DNA of 64,000 bases from NCBI GenBank assembly GCA_019915135.1, contig JAHLMK010000006.1, positions 1,178,001 through 1,242,000 of the forward strand. The letters are read 5' to 3'. This DNA comes from Strobilurus pachycystidiatus. Lineage: Eukaryota > Basidiomycota > Agaricomycetes > Agaricales > Physalacriaceae. Every line of letters starts with the position of its first letter. Positions within the stretch are counted from its first letter, which is position 1. Positions 56,229 through 64,000 of this stretch are shown here, piece by piece. The notes under the pieces are model-generated. The model did no database searches. It was not told the DNA's origin and was given only the letters and a program-made list of their open reading frames with translations. The position numbers and the translations under genes are program-made.

Positions 56229-58280
56229 ACCGCTTATCGACATACCGTACACGACGAGTCCAAGCCAGCAAGAGCCTCCGTTCAATATCATTGGCCACAG
56301 CGTCGCCCTATCGGAGCTACTTGGCATGTCAGCGACCACATGGGATTATGACTGGGAGACGGCGCAGGGGCGCCTCATTGGCCCGGGGCAAAGTGGTTTG
56401 GCGGCGCGTTCGAGCGGTCCAAGCACTAGCAGTGGCAGTAGCACGGCCCGCGAGGGACGGAGCGACTTGCGGAGTACAAGGCGGCGGCTCCTGGCTAGAC
56501 GGAGATATTATCAGAGAAGACAGATGGGGAGGAGATATGTTGGCAGTTGAGAGACCTCACGGCTCGCTGAGATGCTATTAGCCGTCAGTCTTTTTGTGAT
56601 TTCCATACCACTCCGTTCGGCGTCTCTTACCTCGCACTTGACTGTTTTTTTTTTCTACATCAGCATCATATCTGTACTCGAATAGATGAAAGTCGCGTAT
56701 TTCTCACCTCCGTTCTGACTGTTGGACGCACTCGAGGCCGATCGTGGGCGAATGGCCCAAACGGCCAGTAAGAAGCTATTTTTTTGTGTAGATTCAGACC
56801 CAAAGACCAAGGATAAGCGAGCGTCAAGTGACGCAATAGTAAGAGCGCGTGCTGGTATGGAGGATGGCATTAAGCAAAATAGGCCGGTTAAGCAGTAAGC
56901 AGAGCAGAGTGGGTGTCGAAGACTGAGCGTTTCAGCGTCGGCGCGAAATTTATGAATGATTGCGTGTAGGATTATGATGCTACACCGCTATGAAGGCGTG
57001 TCTTGTCTTCTCTCTTCCTACGTTGTTCCATGCAACATTATAAATCTGCGAACGAGCACAAAATGGTAAGGACTACCATAATTCTATCACCACCACGATC
57101 AATATTGTTCGAAAGCGATTCACCGCTTCGAAAACGCAGCAAATAAACTGATTTACGGGCCCACGACCGAAATGTGCGTCAGCAAAGCCCTCAAGGCCCG
57201 CAATCTGAGGTGTTCAAGAATTTTGGGCTGGGCGCTGGCAGGTGCTGTGTGGAGCGAACTGGGCAAGATGCGCGGGATGCTATCTGGTGGGAGAAGGGAA
57301 GTGAGCGCCGCCATTTCTGATGGGTGCGGAGCCGCAAAGTCTGTCGGGTGACAAGAAGGGACCAAAGGGCACTGTGCCGTTGCAGGATTCTGCAGAGGTG
57401 GGGGAGCAGTTGAGGCAGAAGACGACGAACACTAGTTCCGTCACAGTAGCATCAGTACAGCGCTTCCTTTCTCAAATCTCATCAATACTAGAAATTGTTG
57501 GACTAGTCGTTTTTCAGCAACTGAGTCGACTGTGCCGAGAATGCCTTTGCTAACTATAGGCAAGTGAGCAGAGAGCGCTGGACAGACGGACAGGTCGTCG
57601 TACCTTCACGAGAAAATTGTGTGATTGACAGGCGCCACATGAAGATCGTCAGCATAAAACCGATTACAAACTTGAAGTGAAGTAGCAAGTTCTGTGGCGG
57701 GCAAACTTTCGGCTCATCCTGGAAGAGAATCGGAATCCCGTTGTTGCCGCCAAATAGATGCAGCTTGGGTCTGTCCCGGCTATCGTACACTACGCTGGTC
57801 GAGCGCAGCTTCTGGTATCAATCCCTGTGCTGGTGGTGTGTATTCAGAACGGCAAGGCTAGGCAGGGAGACGGACGCGCGTAGCTGGGCACAAGCGCCGC
57901 CATGATCACGACCGCATTGCACACTGCTTTGGTCCTGGCGCCATCCACGGAATGCAGTTGGACATTGTCCAACGTCAGGACGCGTTGACGGGGATACTAT
58001 TGAAGGATACCTTGTTCCGGGGCACTGCTAAGTGTCCTGGTTGTCACATCCAGAAGTTTCTCCGAAATTCCCCCGTCGTGCAGGCACCAACTCGTGCTGA
58101 CTGATCACTCTCTCGTCATGTCCTGCTGACTCATCTCTCAACTGCCACGTTCGCACTGACAGTCTGACACGTCTCCCTTCTTCCAAGCCTTCTTCAGTCG
58201 CTCTCACACGCTGACCTTTCCAGGTTTCCTCAATTCTTCCTTGCTTTATGATATTCTTGGACGTTAACGCGCTCAGACAG
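56229..58280. other. Region with no resolved gene
   Basis: Only short frames without motifs appear on both strands (56291-56581 plus; 57153-57365 minus; 57320-57553 plus; 57554-57790 minus). A T9 run lies at about 56645. Confidence 0.45.
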
Positions 58281-59216
58281 CAACGGCAACAACGACGCTT
58301 GTTTTCTGCCTTGGAACACATCATGTCGATGGTATTGGCGCCATCCTTGCTGAGCTCGCTTTGCCAGAGTCTTCCACCCTTACCATTCATATCAACGCAA
58401 CCGGACCACTCTCACTGCGCAGTCTGATTCGTCACCGCTGCCGAGCGCCGGCGGCAGCTTCAACCCCGAGGACCCTCCTTGCAACGCGCCGTTCCCATAT
58501 TCAAGCCGATTTTTGGGATACCGTGACATGACCAGCATCGGGTACTGTGCATATCCAATGGCATTGCAAAGGTCGTCCCACCCAAGGAATGGTGCGTTCT
58601 CTGCTCTGAGAATTTGCGCCGCCTCATCTCGTCTTCAAGGTCTATGGGCTCCCGCCAATGAAGGAACACCTCAGCAACGTCACGATTCACGCGCCCATCG
58701 AGGAAATGGCTTGCGCCGGTCGCTTTTGCCGTTTCGTATAAGTAATCGTGCACTAGCCATATGTTGTGATTTCCACCACTCCGATAATGAAATTCAACTC
58801 AATAAATTCAACTCAATAACAGATCTTCGCGTGCCATTTCTTCCCCAGTTCTCGAGTCCGAGTGCCACATGTGCATCAATCTGTCACCGACAAGGATCGT
58901 GTTCCAGTCATCATCGACTGTATGCTTCGAACCGATTCCTATACTACTCTGAGATCGGCGCAACGGCCGCCCTCTGCGACGATATGCGTCATCAGTGGTT
59001 CTGCTTATATGATCACGAGCTCAAGACAATTGCAGACCCTCTCCAGTATGATTCTGGTAACGACTGAGACCATTCGCTGCGTCCAAAGCTGTGCGTACGA
59101 TGGTCAACTTGATCTATTCCCGTCGTTCTGCTTACCCGTCCCATTCGGTCCAGTCGTTGTCCACATCGGTGGACCCAATATCTTCGGCCGCCCTACGGCG
59201 CACGCTTGACGTTGAC
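58281..59216 (+). other. Coding-like plus-strand stretch
   Basis: A frame near 58322-58530 reads VDGIGAILAELALPESSTLT, then INATGPLSLRSLIRHRCRAP. Its hydrophobic spacing resembles the C-terminal region of mushroom F-box proteins, but no F-box is visible. Frames at 58513-59209 have no motif. Confidence 0.3.
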
Positions 59217-59829
59217 AGTGCTCTCTATTGTGGACACGGTCACCCGCCACCAACTGTCCCGGATGGTGAGTTATCGTTATACTGCTAATATTGTCCGTGA
59301 CACTGATCTTTACTTAGGCCGATGTTGTGGATCGGCGTCTACCGCTCATTCCCTTTGATATCAACGTCGTAGACGATGAGTGACCTCCGTAAGTCGTTTA
59401 CAAGTCATTTACTATGACCGCGTATGCCGACTGTCACCCATAGGTGACTTTGCAACTTGATTTCCGGACACTACGATGATCAGCCCACCATGGCGGCTGG
59501 CGCTCAACTACATGGGCACTCGCGCATTATCTGGTGTCCCGCGCTGCATCCGTTGACGCTGGTATTGCCGGTAAGTTGTTGCTCTTTGCGTACGCACCAT
59601 TTGAGCTGATATGCTGTATAGCCAGACTCCACCCATCCCTGCCGACATTCAAAGAATTACGGTCGACCCTCTCTGAGCCGCGTGCACGTCCAAATGCCCA
59701 TCGTCAACGTCTCCGACGCCGTTGAACGTTCCCGTTGACGATATGATATGTTTGCGGTATGTTGGATCTTTTCCCAGCCTTGTGCAGGCGCTCATTGGGA
59801 CATGTAGCGACACATCAACAACTGCCGGA

Positions 59830-60620
59830 CAGCCTCCCACATTGTTGTTGCCTTCAGGAACGTCGGAGCTATGACCTTGGTGGGTCCATCTTCCGCCGTC
59901 TTGCAGTTTGGATCGATGCTCACTATGTATATGTGCTTCTAGCTACCATCCTTTGCTGTGTCAGTGTCCTTGTCAGAGCGTCGACTCCTCCGTTACGATG
60001 CAGGTAAGTATGTTTGCTACGTTCTCGTCATTTGTCTCAATTAGATATCATCCCAAGGAAATTCAGGCCTGCTCCCGGAACTCCGTACCATTGTGTTACC
60101 TTCGGGAACGCCGGCATTATGACCTGGGGTAAGTCGTCTTCAAGTTGTTCGACTCGGTCTATGAGCCAGCGTCGACGTCGACGTTTACGGCTGAAACGTC
60201 GTCGTGATCATGCTCTCGACTCCTCAGTCACGATGCAGGTAAGTATGCGTCTTAGTTCTTGCCATTCGGATCGATGCTGACTCGGTGTTTAATGCTAGAC
60301 ATTATCACTCACGATGATACCAGCTAAAGGTCACCGGTCCGTGCTACCTTCGGGAACGCCTGCTCTATGGTCTTGGTAAGTTGTTGACTCCGTCTTTGAG
60401 CGCTGACGCTGCCGGCCGGGACATCTTGCTCATGCTTTCGGTATGGACGTCTTGCTCATGCTTTCGGTATGTCCGTTACTGTTCCCCGCTTTCACACTCC
60501 TTACTGATACATTCTTTGACACCAGTTGTCATTGTCGACGAATCCGGCAATGCTTCTCACTCCCATGCCTTCGGGCTGGGATAGTCGTCTTGATAGGTGT
60601 GTCAATCCTTACGCCTTGTC
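59830..60620 (+). repeat. Diverged tandem repeats of about 230-270 bp
   Basis: The block GTTGCCTTCAGGAACGTCGG (about 59848), GTTACCTTCGGGAACGCCGG (about 60096) and GCTACCTTCGGGAACGCCTG (about 60347) recurs, each followed by an ATGACC/ATGGTC-T-G-G segment. The partner block CTCCTCCGTTACGATGCAGG (59985-60004) and CTCCTCAGTCACGATGCAGG (about 60221) ends each time at GTAAGTATG, a consensus splice donor. The pattern suggests a duplicated exon unit, as in the 178-bp array but older. Confidence 0.6.
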
Positions 60621-61236
60621 GTTTGTTACTCATCTACTCTCATCTCCAGATTCTGCGCCCTCCACAGCATCCAAGTCTGTGAGGCCGCGTCTCGCGAAGA
60701 GCGTGTGCATTCAAATCATTGCAGTCTGTGAGTCCGCATCTCACGAAGAACGTGTGTATGTTATGTTACATGCCGTCGTAACCGTTCATCCGCGTAAGTC
60801 CTCTTTGTTAGTATTTGTAACAAACACGCCCGCATCTTGTAGTGTGGTCAAGACAAGTAACCTGTACATATTCACTTACAACGCGTCTCACAAAGACATC
60901 GTATAGTATTACATGCCGTCGCCGTGATCCCGAGCTCCGCCAGTGGTTTACCGACAGTCGTACATGGTCTCAAACATTCCCACTATTTGTTGGCCATGCC
61001 AGCCTTGAATTCTACAGGATTAGAGGTAAATCTCAGGACCTTACGAGCTACATGGTCAAAAGTGACCATCCAAGCCCCTCGTCCCGTCGTTTCTAATAAT
61101 TTAAAGACTGGATTGATGCCTGGTATGGAAACAACACTCACCAACGATGACATGGGGCGCAAGCGGAAGATGCTTCAAGAGATGAACGAGGGTTGCTGAA
61201 TGGCCTGCCGCCTCTATGCAGATGCGCACGGCAATT

Positions 61237-61716
61237 GGAGTGTCGTATACTACTTCATAACTGGGTTGGGCATCACCGCGTGGTACCACCTTCTCCGGGC
61301 GCATCGGTCGTATAACGCGCACTGGATACTGGAGTATGCACTCGCGGATGGCAGGCGTCGGGTCCGTCCACGGTTCTATCAAGTGGTGGTCGCGAGGTCA
61401 TCGCGCTCATCATCGGTACACGAACACCGATCTCGACCCGTACAACGCCGAGCGCGGGTTCTTCTACTCCACATTGGGTGGATTCTCACTTGTCCGACCA
61501 CGGAGGGCGCCTGGTTTAGCCAACATTAGCGACCTTTCCAAGAGCACCGTCGTCAAGTAATAGCACAAGCACTATCTCTTGATGATTCTCTTCATGTGCT
61601 TCGGGTTACCGACGCTTGTAGCCTGGCTTGGATGGGGAGACAATCGTGGTGGGTTTGTTTACGCTGGCGTCTGCAGATTGGTTTTTGTCCACCACGCAAG
61701 CTCATCCCCCGCCTCC
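61237..61716 (+). pseudogene. Delta-9 fatty-acid desaturase fragment (decayed)
   Basis: The first frame reads YYFITGLGITAWYHLLRAHR and SYNAHWILEYALADG. After a frameshift near 61347 comes GSVHGSIKWWSRGHRAHHRY, then TNTDLDPYNAERGFFYSTLG and RPRRAPGLANISDLSKSTVVK, two stops (TAATAG at 61558-61563), then HKHYLLMILFMCFGLPTLVA and WLGWGDNRGGFVYAGVCRLV and FVHHA. This follows fungal OLE1-type stearoyl-CoA desaturase. The second His box (HRAHH) is intact, the first is degraded, and the third and the cytochrome b5 domain are missing. The stops stand where Trp-Gln is usual. It is non-functional. Confidence 0.8.
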
Positions 61717-63177
61717 CTCATACTTTGTCTCATCCACATTGCAGTCAACGTTCTGCGGCGGCGGACGAAGACGAACACACCTGCGCTGGCCCAGTCGCCT
61801 CCTTCCCTCGTCTTGAGTGATGACGACTCTTCGGAGGAAGACTCGTCATCATCAGACTCCAACGCTCTCTACAAGTGCGGCGCCGACGAGTCAATCTTCA
61901 CACACAACTCATGAGTGCGCTCGTGAGGAGGACATCTGGTTTACCGGACTAGATTTGTGCACTATAGTGGGACGCTGGATGGTGGGACGTTGACGTGTCA
62001 TGACTATGAGGTGGTGTTCTCAAGAGAGGTGGAGTCTGCTACACGCTTGTCGCAATCGGACCGTTGTCTTCTTCGGATGAAAACGAAGGAGAGGAGTCTA
62101 GGAAGGTCATGGAATCATTGCAGACGGATGTGTCGTCTTTGTCACATACCGAGGATAGTGACGGAGATGAAGAGTTTTGGAGGGTCACGGAGACGGCCAT
62201 GGAGACGGCCAAGGCGTTGCAAGATACCAAGTCCTCGTTAGTAGTTACACGATGGTCAGATATACTTTGTAGCGATTGTTTTGTTACTGACACGCTGTAT
62301 CGTTATGTATCCCTCATTTAGTCATACAGGACTTCAATTCTTTGAAAACAGTGCTACCTCGACGTCAGAACAGTCGACGTACAGAATGTACTCGGGCGCG
62401 ATTACAGGTGCAGGAATACACCGTTAGAAGTCAAATAAACGGACCTTGACAAAATGTTACATTGGGTCCACATCTTGTAAAACAAGTGCCCCGGATTCTG
62501 CCATGTGAAGCAGTGGCCCATACGTTCATAACTTGTTGACCATATAGAATGTATGACCGTAATGTGCCTGCAAACAAATTGCTCACAGGCAACATTTGCC
62601 ATGGGACAAGCATATCAACAATGTTGAGCAATGGTTACTTGAAAGAAGGACAACTCGTCATGTTTTCATGGGGAGAGAATGAGAGGGAGCCACGACGAGC
62701 TTTTTCGAGTTCGACATTAGCGTATCAGGCCCTACCCTCAATATAGGCCTCAATGCTTATTCCGTGCCTGAGCGATATTTTTTATACTGAAGGTCTGCCG
62801 CGCCAGCGATCCCATATTCCTGTGTCCTGCGTTTAACGGTCGCCAAATCCGGCAACCAGGGTCGGTTTTGCAGTGTTTGCACCACAAAAATGCCCATTTC
62901 GGGCAGATAACGCCGCTCACCCTAGGCGACGACCCCTTCGTTAAGTATGCATTGCCTGACACAAAATAGGCGACACGACGAGCCCTCCGTTGCGCGTTGC
63001 GTCGCTTCCATACATTCCCGTCTAGTACAACGATAGGAGTGAAAGCCCTTTGAACGGCCCGATGTTCTCATCAAAGGGTTTGGATCTCACTCAAACACCC
63101 TTTGTTCCCAACAATATAAGAGACCACGGCTGGAGCCCGGGATTTCACCGCGCAAGAACGCACTTCATATCGTCACC
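61717..63177. other. Region with acidic frames, no resolved gene
   Basis: Acidic plus-strand stretches at 61815-61860 (SDDDSSEEDSSSSDSN) and 62064-62220 (DVSSLSHTEDSDGDEEFWRV; stop 62321) may be exons of a small unrecognised gene. Nothing is supported between 62.4 and 63.17 kb. Confidence 0.35.
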
Positions 63178-64000
63178 ATGAGCCAATTGAACACCGGCGT
63201 CCCCCCCCGAAGTCTCAAGAAAGAGGTGGCTAGTAAATGGGAGGTCCGTAAAGCGCTACCTCTTAGATCAGCCTGAATTGACTCTACCTTTGAAGGCGGA
63301 AAGCTTGGCGGTTGGAAGAGACGGAGTGCGCGCCTTTGAACGGATGGTTGCACACATGCCACGATTTCCCTCTTTGAAGGCGGCCGTCCTTCGCTGCGCA
63401 CTCCACTGGATGGGCCAGAGCACTCTGCCTGATCTTATGCAGGAGGAGAACGGGGTTTTGCAGATGCAAGGCGTTTGTCTCCACGGACTTTTCAGGCTCT
63501 GGGAGATGCGTTTGCTCCCCATTGGTGACATCCGACGCATCTTTCCTACTGTTGTCGCCTGTGCCAGTCGTTTCTACGCGGGCTTTGTACAACCAGCCTG
63601 CACGATAACGTCTGAGATCGGATGCATGGGTGCAGCGACTGCTAAAATCCTTTTTCTTCCCTTCAGCGAACTTGATCCAAGCTGGTTCTTGAAGCACGTC
63701 TTATCCTCTCGCCGCTGTTACGCTGCACTTGTTGCCGCCTGGATCAAAGCAGCTTCGGACCCCATCTACGGCTCTTCCTCCGTTGGCCTCTACCAATGCC
63801 TCTCCATCCTCCACACTCGTTATCATCCTTGGGCAGTCGAGGACTCAGAGCCAGATCTGTGCGATGAGAGCGAGGCGCTTTTCGCTGCGGCTTTGGAGTT
63901 GATACCGGACGCGGCGTACGCCGGTGTTGCCCAAAGAGCTGCTGGCGAGCTGCAGGCGCCGAGCGCTAGCTTGATGCCCGTGTTACCGCTCATGTTACGC
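63178..64000 (+). CDS. Hypothetical protein, 3' end outside window
   Basis: Exon 63178-63243 (MSQLNTGVPPRSLKKEVASK, then WE) joins across a 52-nt GTCCGT...TTGAAG intron to a frame open to the window end (from 63296), about 257 residues so far. The text is helical and globular (GVRAFERMVAHMPRFPSLKA; LHGLFRLWEMRLLPIGDIRR; ALELIPDAAYAGVAQRAAGE). The style resembles large anonymous helical proteins found in Agaricomycetes beside F-box families. No catalytic motif is seen. The ATG is preceded by ATCGTCACC, a good fungal start context. Confidence 0.6.

Overview
The window looks like a transposon-rich stretch of a basidiomycete (mushroom-forming, Agaricomycete-type) nuclear genome. Genes are split by many short GT-AG introns, mostly 40-60 nt. 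Recognisable families are fungal or basidiomycete ones: fungal TET/JBP dioxygenases, hAT transposase, mushroom-type non-LTR reverse transcriptase, SUN protein, F-box protein, DOT1-type methyltransferase. There is no bacterial operon structure.

Layout. 0.2-3.4 kb: a hypothetical gene and a three-exon SUN-domain gene. 3.7-17.3 kb: one large acidic-repeat gene whose eighth tandem exon copy is split by an 8,251-bp hAT-type DNA transposon (6023-14273). The element has terminal inverted repeats, an 8-bp target duplication and sub-terminal CAACCGGTTG palindromes. It carries three co-directional genes: an apparently intact hAT transposase, a coiled-coil protein beginning MARTK, and a complete four-exon TET/JBP-family 2OG-Fe(II) dioxygenase. 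17.4-24.3 kb: fragments and a WD40-like gene. 24.3-26.4 kb: a seven-exon gene whose product starts with the first ten codons of histone H3 (MARTKQTARK), followed by a PHD-like zinc finger. 26.5-31.6 kb: a frameshifted family member, an inverted-repeat pair and a reverse transcriptase. 32.5-38 kb: two hypothetical genes and an eight-exon DOT1-type H3K79 methyltransferase with an AT-hook. 38.8-39.1 kb: a GC-rich minisatellite, then a complete F-box gene. 41.8-44.7 kb: a truncated reverse transcriptase next to a second TET/JBP dioxygenase. 46-53.6 kb: basidiomycete-type hypothetical genes. 53.6-61.7 kb: decayed fragments of housekeeping genes (DUF2009, acetyl-CoA synthetase, delta-9 fatty-acid desaturase). 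63.2 kb to the end: a gene that leaves the window.

Theme. Within about 40 kb there are two predicted 5-methylcytosine oxidases (one of them transposon cargo), a histone-H3-tail mimic and a histone methyltransferase, set among mobile elements and decayed genes. The most unusual items are the TET/JBP gene inside a delimited hAT element and the H3-tail mimic protein. Exon boundaries were inferred by eye from splice signals and frame continuity. Family calls rest on remembered family motifs, not on searches.
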